Shown piece by piece: positions 37,101 to 48,533 of a stretch of DNA of 64,000 bases. Every line of letters begins with the position of its first letter. The first letter of the stretch is position 1. A model generated the notes under the pieces. That model was not told where the DNA came from. It saw only the letters and a program-made list of their open reading frames with translations, and made no database searches. The stretch spans positions 64,931,086 to 64,995,085 of the forward strand of contig CM077668.1 of the NCBI GenBank assembly GCA_039707655.1, read 5' to 3'. Source of the stretch: Elymus sibiricus. Its lineage: Eukaryota > Streptophyta > Magnoliopsida > Poales > Poaceae. The position numbers were made by a program, and so were the translations under genes.

Positions 37101-38371
37101 TACTTGTTTATCATATTATCGCACTAATGACTCGTATGTGACACAATATGAAGTTAGGTTGTTATGTTTTCATCATGCATTATTACAGTTATTGCAATGA
37201 TAAAGAATGTGACTTAATAATTACAACAACCTCCTCCGTCGGCTGGATCGAGTCATAGTGCCACTGAACTGAGCCCATCAGTGCAGCCACACTTACCTTT
37301 GTGGGAAGGCCCTAACTTGGTCTATTGTCTTGCCTCTTGTCGGTACCTCCAAAGAGGGAAGGTTATGTGTGCGTGCTACCCTGGCCCGGTCGGTGGCGAT
37401 AACCTTGTGAGCCCAAGTTATATGGTACCAGGGTCCCCGTTTGGGACAATTTTGTTTGGCCATGACGGTGGCTGGTGTCACTAGGTGACATCGGGGGACA
37501 CCCAAGACAGGACCCGGAAGGGGGAGCAGCACCGACCCACCCGAATGGCCGGCTGCATGTACTGAAGTACGAGGCCGGGAGCTCCATAGTGTGGGTAAAG
37601 TGCGCGACCTCTGCAAAGTGTAAATCTATTCGAATAGCTGCGTCCACGGTATTGGACACAGTTCATATTAGGTCGCACTATTTGGTCTGTGTTGAGTCGG
37701 GAGGAATAAACCTTATAATGTTATTGCTGAGAACAAACCAGGGAAAGGTAAGGTTTGTCATACCTGCAGTGCAGAAGCATGGACATCGGAGATGTCAGGA
37801 ATATGAGAATATTTGGGATATGAATTCATTACTTGATATACTTTATCTTTGTCATACTACTTTTACTTTAGTAATTATCTTGCTACATAATCCTGCTATG
37901 ACATGATAATTAATATTGCTAGGTAGATATACTATGCCATGATAGATAATGTTGCTCTAATAACAAATGCATGCTTGAATGCCATGGATTGCTTTGCTTG
38001 GTGTATATGTTGGTTTGGTTTTGCTTGCGAGTACATTCAAAAGTACTCAGCGGCCTTTAACGTGGCCAGGTTCAGCTAAGGATCCATCTAGCGAGAAGCC
38101 GGAGCGTTTGCGGGCTAGTAGAGTAACCCAGACAGATCCCTGTGGATTGGAGCCTCTCCAAGTCCGTGCTGCCTTAGTTAGTATTTCTCCGCTGCCCCAT
38201 CTTTGTAACCATGATGTATTTATTCCAGCCACAATGGCTAATAAATATATTCCTATTACAGTTGTGCCTATGTTCTTGATACATGTTGTAAAGGTACGCG
38301 CCAGTGTGATTTCCTAGGCTGGCGTGTGCGGTGATCGTCTGGCTACAGTGGTATTCAGGCGGGGCGCCACA
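34147..38371 (+). repeat. 3' LTR of Gypsy-C
   Basis: 4225 bp. It has TATATAAG at 36020-36027 and lacks the 52-bp segment of the 5' copy. GC-rich ORFs of up to 226 codons here are not kept in the other LTR. Confidence 0.94.
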
Positions 38372-38730
38372 TCGGCCAGGGTTAACTCCTGGTCGGCTGG
38401 TAAAGTGATCGGATCTGTGCTCAAGGTCAGTTCCGATGTAGGGGCCGACTCAAGGATTGGGTCGGAAACAGAATCTGAGGTCAAGACCTCAGCATCCATG
38501 GGCCCCTCAGGCTAAAGTGACATCAATCCTGAGAGAACTAGATCGTCACGGGAATCGGCAGTGTATTCTAGGTTGCCGAATATGATCGTTTGATCAGGGG
38601 CAAAACTGTCAACTTGGCTGAGGTGGACAGTCGAATCGGCGTGGAGAACAATGCTGCCGAACACGAAAAGCTGGCCAGGGAGGAAGTTACCTCCGCAACC
38701 GATGCTGCTGTTGATGTTTAGACGAGCCAT
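38372..38730 (-). pseudogene. gag: N-terminal part of Gypsy-B gag, cut off by Gypsy-C
   Basis: The ATG at 38730 opens a frame 45 bp from the 5' LTR, with one in-frame TAG at 38512-38514. It continues to the Gypsy-C junction and resumes at 26368. This part is acidic and low in recognisable motifs, as expected for the Gag N-terminus of Tat elements. Confidence 0.65.
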
Positions 38731-38753
38731 CGATCCTTTGTGACCGCACAGCG

Positions 38754-38774
38754 GGCTCTCAATGAAAGCACCAA
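38754..38774 (-). promoter_or_regulatory. Primer-binding site region of Gypsy-B
   Basis: TTGGTGCTTTCATTGAGAGC on the minus strand directly follows the 5' LTR. It is a recurring leader start in grass Gypsy elements; which tRNA it pairs with is not clear from the sequence. Confidence 0.55.
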
Positions 38775-39268
38775 TGACGGTACAAAAACCGGCTGATCTT
38801 GGGTAGGGGGTCCCGAGCTGTGGATCTGGGATCAATGGGTAACAGGAGACAAGGGAGACAATGTTTACCCAGGTTCGGGCCCTCTCGAAGTGGTAAAACC
38901 CTACATCCTGCTTTGATTATATTCATGTGATGATGTATCGAGTACAGGATGATCTACCTTGAGATGGTATGATTGTGTTCTAAACCCTAAGGCTTGTGTT
39001 GGTTCTCCCTCTACGGATTAAACCCCTCGGCTTATATAGGCATCGGGGGTATCTAGGTTTACATATGATGTCGGTTCCAGCTAGGGATAAACATGCCGAC
39101 TATTAGAACTATCCTTGAAGTATACGCCAAGTCTTCGGTGGTTTCCATCTTGCTCACTACGAGATTCATGTCTTCGGCTATCCTCCAGGCGATGACTGAT
39201 GGGCCACTAGTTCGGCCCACAGGTAATAGGCCATATGGGTTAGTACCCCCTAGTCCGGGACACCCTCA
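38775..39268 (-). repeat. 5' LTR of Gypsy-B
   Basis: 494 bp, matching 17607-18076 except for an extra segment near 38949-38973. TATA box CCTATATAAG on the minus strand at 39031-39040. Confidence 0.92.
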
Positions 39269-39562
39269 ACCGAGCAAACGAAAGAAACGTTGGTGGCATC
39301 CATAAACACTTCTTGCAACATACCTATTGGATGTAAACCTCTCCATGTTGCAGAACAGAGGATGGTTGGTGATATATTGAGAAACAATTATCCTTGAAGG
39401 AAACAAATGAACATATGTATAGACAAAGATCCACATCAAAACTAACATGGACGCACCACTCCAACAACATTTGATGTTTGCAAAATAGATATAGCTCCAA
39501 AGGATGGTGAACCAAATGAAAGTAAAAAGGTCGACAAAGAGAAACATATCGTACATAAACAA

Positions 39563-39868
39563 GTGCGTTCAAAGAAAGAAGTGTGCAACAAGGGAGAAGA
39601 GAAGGAACAGATTCACCCGTCCACACCTTCCACCTTGGTGAGTAAGTTTTCGCACACAAATAATAAGCTCTTTAATGATGCCAATCTTATGTGGGAAGAA
39701 CAGTGTATGAATCTTATCTTTGCTGACAAAGATATTATTTATAATAACCCTGATGACTACTCTAGTTCGGATGAATCTGATGCTAATGAAGTTTACATGC
39801 AAGAATGTCACCCTCAAGTTGAGGATGACAATTATTATGAGTCACTAGATATCTTATTTAAAGTCTAG
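39563..39868 (+). pseudogene. Retroelement ORF fragment, unassigned
   Basis: 101 codons, open and acidic toward the end, with a Ser-Asp-rich stretch near 39760-39790. The frame extends upstream of its first Met by further coding-like sequence. It resembles accessory or Gag-linker protein of Athila-type elements in composition, but I see no domain. Confidence 0.4.
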
Positions 39869-39893
39869 TATTAGCAATCATGATGAACTAGAA

Positions 39894-40253
39894 GTGAAGC
39901 ATTCTATGTCTCCATTAGTTCTTTGCTATGCATTTTGTTATACTAATACCGTGCAGAAAGTCCTACCGGATAAGGGTGCATTCCCAGCTTCGAAAGAATA
40001 TCATGAATCGTTCGACTACATCGGCAGCCAAGGTAAAAATTTGAAGTTTATATATAATCCTCAAACCTTCTCACTGCAGTTAAATGAGGAGACATGCTCA
40101 CCCAATCCGGTGCATCAATTCTCACTTGAGAGCGAGGACTTTTTCATTAATATGATGCCAATGTACCGTAAGTGGGTACGACTGCGACCAAAAACTGCTA
40201 TGAGGTGCTCCGAAACACGATCGGAACAAAATAAATGGAGCATCAAAGCTTAG
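39894..40253 (+). pseudogene. Retroelement ORF fragment, unassigned
   Basis: 119 codons, 25 bp after the previous frame ends and in a different frame. The central part has a coding-like composition. It may be the continuation of the same degraded protein through a frameshift. Confidence 0.4.
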
Positions 40254-40577
40254 CTATATGGATCTAATGCAAGCGCTGTCCAGAGGCAACCCGGAAGTAA
40301 GTAAGTGTCTTTCTTATATTTGAATCTTTGTGGTTAGTTTGCATTCACTATGTTTTGCATTGGCACTTTTATTTTCGCATGATTTTTATTTTAGAGTCGG
40401 TTTCATACAAATTTTCATTAGGTAGAGTTATTCGTCTGTTCAATATGTGGTGCCATTGCTTGTTTTAATCTTCTCAATATTCTCCTAATACATGTGTTGG
40501 AACTAACCTCTCAGGTGCACGAAGAAAATCCAGAAGAAAATTGCAAAAAGAAGCTTCCAAGGTCAAATATGGCGCTT

Positions 40578-40822
40578 GGTACGACCCACCACAGTCGTAC
40601 CGAAGGATGGTGGCCAGAACAACATTTCCAGAGCGTTTGACGGCACGCGGTACGAGCGCACACGCTAGTACCTCCGCTCATACCACTTCTGGGCAAGAGT
40701 AACAGAAGGTTGCATTTTCCAAGATGGTGTGTGGTACGCACGCTCGTACTAATGGGCGCGGATGTTGTTTGCCACTCTAGAGAGAATGACGGCGGATGGT
40801 ACGACCGAGGCCTATCGTACCA
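40578..40822. repeat. Cluster of GGTACGA/TCGTACC inverted repeats
   Basis: Perfect 8-bp inverted repeats occur at 40578-40585 with 40594-40601 and at 40797-40804 with 40815-40822. Several GGTACG and CGTAC half-sites lie between them. Each could form a small hairpin in the RNA. Confidence 0.7.
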
Positions 40823-40948
40823 CGACAAAAACCCATTGTTTTGCTTTTTTTCGAGCTAAGGCCAGTGGGGTATATTTTAACCGTCTGTATGCGCTCCAAT
40901 GTCTATTATTTACCTTTGAAGCCTCCCAACCAATAATTCTTTATAGTA

Positions 40949-41048
40949 CTTAGATCGGTTGGGTATACGAACCTCATTCGTATACCAAACACTTTTCTTT
41001 TAGTTTCTTAGATCGGTTGGGTATACGAACCTCATTCGTATACCAAAC
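40949..41048. repeat. 58-bp tandem repeat, each unit with a 9-bp hairpin
   Basis: Units start at 40949 and 41007. Each contains GTATACGAA-CCTCA-TTCGTATAC, a perfect 9-bp stem with a 5-base loop (40963-40985 in unit 1). The units match almost exactly over their first 42 bp. Confidence 0.85.
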
Positions 41049-41990
41049 CGTTTTCTTTTGATCTTGTGTGTTATTTTCACAGTCTTGGACCTAGTGTGGT
41101 GACATGTAAGGTATGGTTCCAATGGTATGCAAACCCGTACAAGCCGCGCGGTCGCTTCGATTCATCAAAAAAAATCACTTACAAGTGCATGGTATTGTCT
41201 TCCAATTTGAACCTTGCTAAATAAAAGTTATAGTTTAGTGGCAAGAATTTCCGCCTTAAGTGGGATCTTCCTTATTAATTAAGCACATAGGAGGCCACAC
41301 ACTTGTGTTTCATATTTTGTCTCACACGCACTTTACTTATAGATTGGAGTAGCGATCACTCCCACACATAGTTTATTAACTTAAGCGTGGTGCTTAGGTT
41401 TAAAACCGACTTTTTTGAGACAAATGGTTTATTCACTCGTGAGCTAACCCTTTGTGCTACAAAAAAAATGGACAACTTCAAAAGGCACAAAAATATTTTT
41501 CTTTCTTTTAGTTTTATTTTCAGCAGGTTCCACTGGAAGGCAGCCACCGGTCCATATCCAAAGATGTTCATCGAAGCATAGGTCCATATCCGTTGAAGGA
41601 GAGGTCATTTGCAACTCAATGATAAAAGTTTATTACCCTTGCTTAATCATAAGCTTGGGGAGCTAACCACTTTCGACCCTCTCCTTTAATAAACTACACT
41701 TTCTCGTTTAGTTTCATAACTTGCTTACGTTTAATTCCTGCAAAGTTCTAAGCTTGGGGAGGTAATTTTTGCATGAAGAGTCTTGTGCAATGATCTTCAT
41801 CTGCTAGATACTATGTAATCATGTGTTCTGCTGTTTGACAAACTTGCTTATGTATGATTGCTATGTATTTCTATAAGGGAATCACTTGCTCAAGTTAGGC
41901 CCCATATTGCCAAGTTAATGTTTTTATGCACTTTATTCAAGTTTTTACCGAGTTTGGGAACAATCATGTGATCCTATGAAAGACATTGCG

Positions 41991-44203
41991 ACCCCCATGG
42001 ACGAACCACATGGACAAATACCCCGATGATCTGACATTAACTACAACAATGACCAGGTTGGGACCACGGGCGACCACGTCAGACATCCGAACGTCACATC
42101 TAACAACGTGGGATGGTGGTGCTCCGTCAAGGTGATTTTGGCTCCACCATGCCCTGGAGTGGTCTGATTTTTCATCCGAAGCCGGGTTAGCGGGGGCATT
42201 ATCCTTATTGGATCACCTCGTTCCCGTATGACACCTCTACCTCTGTGGGGTGTTGTTGGGTGGCAACCAGACGGCCAACGTTCAAGGCTCTTCTCCTTGC
42301 TTGGTCAGATGAAGATGGAAGTTCAATTCCTCCTCCTTGCTGGTTGTGCTGATGAGTTTTGTGATGGCGGTCGGTGGTGGTGGTACGTCCGGCTTCAGGT
42401 CATTGGTGTTGAGCTTGTCGGGTTTGGCAATGACACCGCTTGGGGTTGTCGAGCGGCCTTCTTCTCCCTGTGTGCTCTTCCTCGGCGGTTCTTCTGGGGT
42501 TGGTGGTATGTGTGGTGTTCTTTTCGGTTGGGTCTCTACTCCCTTGTTTTTCCCCATGTACTTTGGTTCACTTGAACCTATCTTGTATGGAGCCGCGAGG
42601 CTTCTAGGCACATTCAATTGAATATATTCAGGTGGGGATTCAATCCCCCCGGTGACCATTCAAAAAAAAAATCTAACAACGACCCCACTGTGGATAGTAA
42701 TATTCTTTTGTGGGCCACCACTTTTGAATTTTCTAGAACACGAGGATCTATTATAATTCAAATAAGTAGTAATAGATAGTGCTAATTATTTCACTTAAAT
42801 CAATCTACAATTACTAATTTAACTAACCAAGTTCTAAATTTTGGGCATTCTGCCATTATCTCCGCTAGAAGAACATGTGTATCTTTTATTTCCTTTTTCT
42901 TTTTGCCAGAGAAAAATGACCAGTGTATATACACAAGATGTGCATACTTCTTTCATGAGTCATTGGCACTTCTCTCGATTTAGAAAAAACAAACAGCCTA
43001 GACACATGAATTGCCTCTCAAATCGAGCTGGGATCTTGAATACATCTCTATTCTTTGGACAATGACCACAATGACAAGGTGAGAGGTGAAAGCAGACCCC
43101 ATCGACGAACCACATGAACAGATACCCTGATGACCCGACATTAACTACCACAACGACGTTGTTGGGACCACGTGAGACCAGGTCAGGCGCCCGGATGTCC
43201 CATCTAACAATGACCCTAATGTGGATAATAATTTTTTTTCTGCTCCACCACTTTTGAATTTTCTAGAACATGAGGATCTATTATAATTCAAATAACTAAA
43301 AAGAGATAGTGCTAATCATTTTAGGTATATCAATCTACATTTATTAATTTAACTAACCAAGTTGTTAATTTTGGGAATTCTGCCATTAGCTCCGCTAGAA
43401 GAACATAGTATCTTTTCTTTGCTTTTTTATTTTTGGCAGTGGAAAATGACGAGTGTATATTCGCAAGATGTGCATAATTCTTGAATGAGTCGTTGGCGCT
43501 TTGCTCGATTTCGAAAAAGAAGGTGCCTAGTCACACGGATTGTCTCTAAAATCGAGCTAGGATCTTGAGTACATATTTGTTCGTTGGACAGTCACCACAA
43601 TGACAAGGTGAGAGCGGACACATGGAAGGGAACTATGGAAGGTTGCGAAATTTCGGGAATAGGAGATACGTGGGCACACGATGGACTAATGGATTCCTTG
43701 CGTCATTAAAAGGCCCCTTCGAACCGGCCATACAGGAGTTCCCAGCCCTGCGATGCATCACGAACCAACAGCGTAGGAGTCGTCTGACGAAATGAAACAA
43801 TCAGTCGTCTGAGGTAAAGCGTTTCCCTATTAACTAACACAACCACGCAACTGGTACCGCGTGCGACCAAGTCAGGCACCAGGACGCCCCATCTAACAAC
43901 GACCCCACTGTGGATAGTAATTTACTTTTGTGGGCCGCTACTTCTGAATTTTCTGGAACTCGAGAATTAACCAATTAGAGATAGGACTAATTATTTTAGT
44001 TACATCAATCTATAATTACTAATTCAACTAACCAACTTGGAAATTTTTGGGCATGCTGCTATTAGCTCCGCTAGAAGAACATTTCCATCTTTCCTTCCTT
44101 TTTTTTGACAAGGGAAAATTACCGGTGTATCTATGCAAGAATTGCATAATTTTTTAACAACTCATTGGCGATACACTCGATTTAGAAAAAAGAAGATGCC
44201 TAG
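41991..44203. repeat. Diverged tandem array, three units of about 530 bp
   Basis: The units are anchored by the ATCTAACAA(C/T)GACCC block at 42671, 43202 and 43891 and by the ACGAACCACATG block near 42003 and 43106. Unit 1 is interrupted by the LINE-like insertion. Unit 2 has about 160 extra bp near 43620-43800. Unit 3 is cut at 44203 by Copia-2. Coding potential is absent. Confidence 0.8.
42109..42670 (+). mobile_element. 5'-truncated LINE-like insertion
   Basis: 562 bp ending in a poly-A run and flanked by the 11-bp target duplication ATCTAACAACG (42098-42108 and 42671-42681). The poly-A tail, target duplication and absence of terminal repeats fit LINE-driven insertion. An ORF of 115 codons inside is probably 3' untranslated sequence by chance, as it has no endonuclease or RT motif. 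A long SINE or processed transcript cannot be excluded. Confidence 0.75.
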
Positions 44204-45173
44204 TGTTGGAATATTAGGCAAATTCATGATTAATTCCAGTAAATAATTTATGACTAGAACAGAAAATAGTATGCAACAATCTAGCATACTAGATAAACAG
44301 GAAAACATGCAGAGCAGCATCACACATGTAGCAGCAATTACAGATAGAGACATGAATAGATCACGATGGACGTACTGTTCGTTAGTTGCTGCAGGAACGA
44401 CGTTGTTGGCGACGATCTGTTGCTGACGGCGATGGAGACGACGATGAGTAGCACTGCCCGACTTGGACGGAAGACGACCCGTGATGGCAAACTTGGGCAG
44501 TCGCGCAGAGCGCTTCCCAAAAACCTAATTCGTCCTCTCCCGGTGCAGGTTCGCAAGGACGAACGGTACCGGAGACCTGCTCTCCCGCACGCCGATGCAC
44601 GCCGGCGTTCGGGATGGAGTAGACTATGGTGGTGGCGCAAATTACGAGATGAGGCAAAACCCTAGGTGTTTTCGATGTGTCTTTGGCCGCGGCCGGTAGC
44701 AGTATATATAATAGGACCAAAGGCGGTATCGTGTCGCGATCAAGATCTCAAACCGACCTCGATTCTAAGTTGTATACTTACCGGACAAGAAATAATTAAC
44801 TTGTCTGCTAAGACATCAAAAAATAAAATGGCAAAAGGAAGCTGCGCCCCTACAAGGCAACGGACCAGATTTCGGGGGACAATTCATGCGCATGTCGCAT
44901 GCGCGCGCCGCCCCGGCCCCGGCCCCGGCCCCGGCCCGAGTCCGAGCCCGAGCCCGGCCAGGCGAGACGAGCGAGCGCGCGCGTGTGGTCTCCTATTTCT
45001 CTCCTCAACACACCACTTAGAGTGGTGGAGAGAACCCATTATATAAAGAGGTCTCACACCTCCTCAACTTCCGGAATGGGACTAAACTTTAGAGCCACCA
45101 CTTGCTATTTTACACATGGGCCACTTTGAAATTTCAGAAATTGTTAATGGGCCAAGCCCATTTATTTCTAGCA
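44204..45173 (-). repeat. 3' LTR of Copia-2
   Basis: 970 bp. On the minus strand it begins TGCTAGAAAT and ends ATTCCAACA, preceded by a GGTGGGGGAT polypurine tract at about 45174-45184. The boundary is inferred from this tract because no partner LTR is in the window. Confidence 0.72.
44909..44960. repeat. GC-rich simple repeat in the Copia-2 LTR
   Basis: About four CCCCGG units pass into GAGTCC and GAGCCC units. It may differ in copy number between alleles. Confidence 0.8.
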
Positions 45174-45728
45174 ATCCCCCACCAGATTTCAAATACCCAT
45201 TTAGAGATTTGCCTTTTCTCGCTACTTGTTTAATATACTAGTGTTTCAGCAGAGACTGTTAAGTTGAACTTCTGCCTAGAGCTTTAAGTTACATCCATCC
45301 ATAATTTGACAATGGACTATGCCTTGAATTGCTAGTTTTGTGTGAACAGGTTTCACTCAAAGTCTTAACCAGTACCTGGCTGCCAGTAGGCTACCCCGCG
45401 GTTTGGAGCATATACGTCGTACTCCCTGGTCTCTTCGTGAGCTTACAAGAGATCACCCAAGTCTCATAGACTGCGACATTTACAGTCGGAGCTCATATAG
45501 ATGCGTTCTTTCAAGACTGCTCTGTAGGACAGCATCTTTGATAATTATAGCCAATAGAGCCACATTAAGCATGTTGCCAACCTACCTTACAGCTCTGCGC
45601 CTTATAGCTCTGAGAGTTTTGCATCTTCACCTAGAGACGTTCACATATTACTCTTCTCAGTTAACCAATAGCTTGTTCTTCACAGGTCCTAATTCACGGG
45701 ATCTCTGATCACAAAGGTTGGGTTACTA
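45174..45728 (-). other. Non-coding 3' interior of Copia-2
   Basis: About 550 bp between the end of RNase H and the 3' LTR. No supported ORF. Confidence 0.65.
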
Positions 45729-47524
45729 CTATGGTGTAACATCTACGGGTCTCATACCCATCTCCCTCGATGCAATATCTATCACATTTTGTGATAGTCC
45801 CTTTGTAAAGGGATCTGCCAGGTTTTTGTCTGTTTGAATATACGTAACACTTATTACTCTAGAGTTTCTTAACTTCCTGACAGACTTCAAACGTCTCTTC
45901 ACATGTCTTGATGACTTCGCATTATCCTTAGAATTGTACACTTTAGCTATAACCGTTTGGTTGTCACAATTCATAAGAATAGCTGGTACAGGTTTTTCAA
46001 CCACAGGCAAGTCCAAGAGCTCACGCAGCCATTGTGCCTCAACAGTGGCTGTGTCTAAAGCAGTAAGTTCTGCTTCCACAGTTGACCTCGTCAATATGGT
46101 CTGTTTGCAAGACCTCCATGACACTGTGCCACCTCCATGAGTAAATACATACCCACTTGTGGCATAGAGTGCATCAACATCGGAGATCCAGTTCAAATGC
46201 CTATATCCTTCTAGCACAGCAGGAAGCCCTGAATAGTGAATTCCGTAACTCATAATACCTCTCAGATAGCGCAAGACCCTTTCTAGTGCATGCCAATGAT
46301 CATCACCCGGGTTGGACATGAACTTACTCAGTTTGCTCACAGCAAAAGAGATATCTGGCCTTGTTGCACTAGCTAAATACATGAGTGAACCAACAATTTG
46401 AGAGTATCTTAATTGATCTCTCATTTCTTACTTCTTCTTTCTGAGTGTCACGCTGGGGTCATAAGGTGTTGGAGAAGACCTGCTATCCATAAAGCTGAAC
46501 CGGCTCAAGACCTTCTCAACATAGTGAGATTGCGTTAGAGTAATCCCACTCTCATCCTTAATAATTTGATGTTTAGAATCACATCGGCTTCTCCCAGATC
46601 TTTCATGTCAAAGTTCTTTGATAGAAAAGACTTAACCTCATTGATCGCATCAATGTTTGTACCAAAGATCAGTATGTCATCCGCATATAAACATAATATA
46701 AAACTATTGCCCCCACCATGGCAATAGTAAACACACCTATCAGCCTCATTAATGACAAATCCTGCAGAAGTCAGAGTTCTTTCAAACTTCTCATGCCATT
46801 GCTTAGGTTCCTGTTTCAGATCATACAAAGATTTTAACAACTTGCACACCTTGCTCTCTTCACCCTTTACCACGAACCCATTAGGCTGATCCATATAGAT
46901 TTCCTCTTCCAACTCTCCATTCAGAAAAGCTGTCTTTAGATCCATTTGATGAATGATAAGACCATAAGAGGTAGCCAGGGAAAGTAGCACCCGAATGGTG
47001 ATCATTCTAGCAACGGGTGAATATGTGTCAAAGTAATCTTTGCCTTCTTTCTGAGTGTAGCCCTTAGCCACAAGTCATGCCTTGTACTTATCAATAATAC
47101 CATCAGGCCTTAGCTTCTTTTTGAACACCCACTTACAGCCCACAGGTTTACAACCATAGGGTCATTCAGTTAGCTCCCAGGTTCCATTAGAAAGAATTGA
47201 GTCCATATCATTATGGACAGCTTCTTTCCAATCATCTACATCCAGAGATGCATATGCCTCTGCAATAGACTTGGGACTATCGTCCACAAGGTATACAATG
47301 AAATCATCACCAAAGGATTTTGCAACCCTTTGTCTCTTGCTCCTCGCAGGACCTTCATTGTTATCCTTCTCAACGACTTCCTCATGTGATTGTTCGAAAT
47401 ACTCATCAGATGTACTAGATTCAGGATTTATCTCAGAAGAAAATCTAACAATGCTATGCATATCTTTCATAGGGAATATATTTTCAAAAAATGTTGCATC
47501 ACGAGATTCCATTATAGTATCAAC
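45729..47524 (-). pseudogene. pol: Copia-2 pol: integrase-RT linker, RT and RNase H (degenerate)
   Basis: The linker lies at 47512-47162, RT at about 47160-46460 and RNase H at 46424-45729. RT shows the Copia hallmark YADD in LCLYADDILI near 46690, and RNase H shows the SKLSKFMSNPG and ADPFTKGL blocks. Stops lie at 47162-47164 and near 47075, each explained by one CGA-to-TGA change. A frameshift lies near 46560 and a stop near 46430. Order RT then RNase H at the 3' end confirms Copia. The 5' end is cut at 47524. Confidence 0.9.
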
Positions 47525-48473
47525 TGTAGAAGATATGCCCTAGAGGCAATAATAAATGTTATTATTTATCTCCATGTTCATAATTATGTTTATGTTCCAT
47601 GCTATAACTGCTATGGTTCTCGAGTCTACAATAACCACGAGGCTCGGAGGAAGACTCATATGCACGTGTGGAATAATAAACAGTAAAATGCATTCCTAGT
47701 CTGGCCTCTAAGACTAGCTCAAGTGTTGCATGATGGTTCTGTTTTCCTGATCATGGGCATGACTATGCCGGCAACTTTGAGGGCACAATGTTAGAAGAAC
47801 ATTTGTGTTGAATCGACCCGAATTGATGTTATGCTATGAGATACATTCGTCACAAGTTAATGGTTAATAACACAGAGAAAGTTAGCGTTTGCATAATTCC
47901 TTAGACCATGAGAGTGTCGAGTTTCTTCATGCTTGCTTCATGAACTTTGGGGTTTGTTAAACGTCATCCGTAAATGGATAGCTATTACGGCGGCTTACGG
48001 TTCATGGAAATGTGTGTCAAGGGAATTGATAGCTCAAGATTGGGATTTGCTCCTCCGACAATGGAGAGATATCTCTGGGCCCTCTCGGTGTTACGGTATC
48101 CACCATCGTCTGGCCAGACACATTGTGAGTCGATCACAGGGATGCCGGAACACGGGAACGAGAAAAGAGAACAAAACCGGCAACGAGGTAACTGGCATAG
48201 TGGACAAGTTGTTGATCCACGGGGATGCCGATAAATCTCACCTCGGGTTTTGTAACATATCGCGAAGCAACAAGAATAGCACACGGCAACTGGAGGTTCA
48301 CTCGAATATTTATTTGTGTGGGTATCGGGATCAATATGGGTGTCCACGGCTCCGATGTTGATCATTGATCGGAAAGAGCTCCGGTCATGTCTATACTTCA
48401 CCTAACCTATAGGGTCACACGCTTAAGGGTCATCTATCTGCTGAATACTAGACAGGGAGTCTGAGAGAAAGTC

Positions 48474-48533
48474 ACCGGAAAAGTTTCGGAGACACCGGAA
48501 AAGTTTCGGAGACAACGGAAAAGTTCCGGAGAG
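48474..48533. repeat. 20-bp tandem repeat, three units
   Basis: Units ACCGGAAAAGTTTCGGAGAC start at 48474 and 48494; a slightly changed unit starts at 48514. Confidence 0.9.

Larger units (their letters stand above)
26369..38371 (+). mobile_element. Gypsy-C: non-autonomous Tekay-like element with 4.2-kb LTRs
   Basis: The target duplication TCGGC lies at 26364-26368 and 38372-38376, inside the gag of Gypsy-B. LTRs are 26369-30609 (4241 bp) and 34147-38371 (4225 bp), both TGTGACACC...GCGCCACA. A tRNA-Met primer-binding site and a polypurine tract are present, but the 3.5-kb interior has no Gag or Pol frame. This is the structure of a large retrotransposon derivative. It shares its polypurine tract and an LTR block with Gypsy-A, so an A-like element is a plausible source of enzymes. 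Confidence 0.92.
17607..39268 (-). mobile_element. Gypsy-B: Tat-type LTR element lacking pol, with an antisense gene and nested Gypsy-C
   Basis: The target duplication ACCGA lies at 17602-17606 and 39269-39273. LTRs are 17607-18076 and 38775-39268. On the minus strand the order is 5' LTR, primer-binding site, gag (split by Gypsy-C), protease, a non-coding spacer, an antisense multi-exon gene, polypurine tract, 3' LTR. No RT, RNase H or integrase frame is visible in either strand, so it is non-autonomous. The antisense gene near the 3' end is a known feature of Tat-type elements such as Grande and RIRE2-like families. Confidence 0.9.
39269..41990 (+). mobile_element. Old degenerate Gypsy remnant, Athila-like 3' interior
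   Basis: Diverged coding-like frames (39563-39868 and 39894-40253) are followed by hairpin-rich non-coding DNA and two AAGCTTGGGGAG signatures (about 41650 and 41752). I associate those signatures with the 3' interior of Athila-type elements of wheat. No LTR pair or RT is visible. The same remnant extends left through 17542-17606 and 2231-2274 once the younger insertions are removed. Confidence 0.45.
44204..47524 (-). mobile_element. Copia-2: 3' part of a Copia element
   Basis: On the minus strand: RT and RNase H coding region, spacer, polypurine tract, 3' LTR. The 5' part, with gag, protease and most of integrase, is not in the window because another LTR element is inserted at 47525. The left end is TGTTGGAATA at 44204; the 5-bp flank CCTAG (44199-44203) should reappear at the distant end if the element is complete. 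Confidence 0.85.

Noticed and set aside
42228..42575. 115-codon ORF inside the LINE-like insertion
   Set aside because: No LINE protein motif; a plausible chance frame in a 3' untranslated region.
45403..45708. 101-codon plus-strand ORF in the Copia-2 spacer
   Set aside because: Antisense to the element, no domain, and in a region expected to be non-coding.
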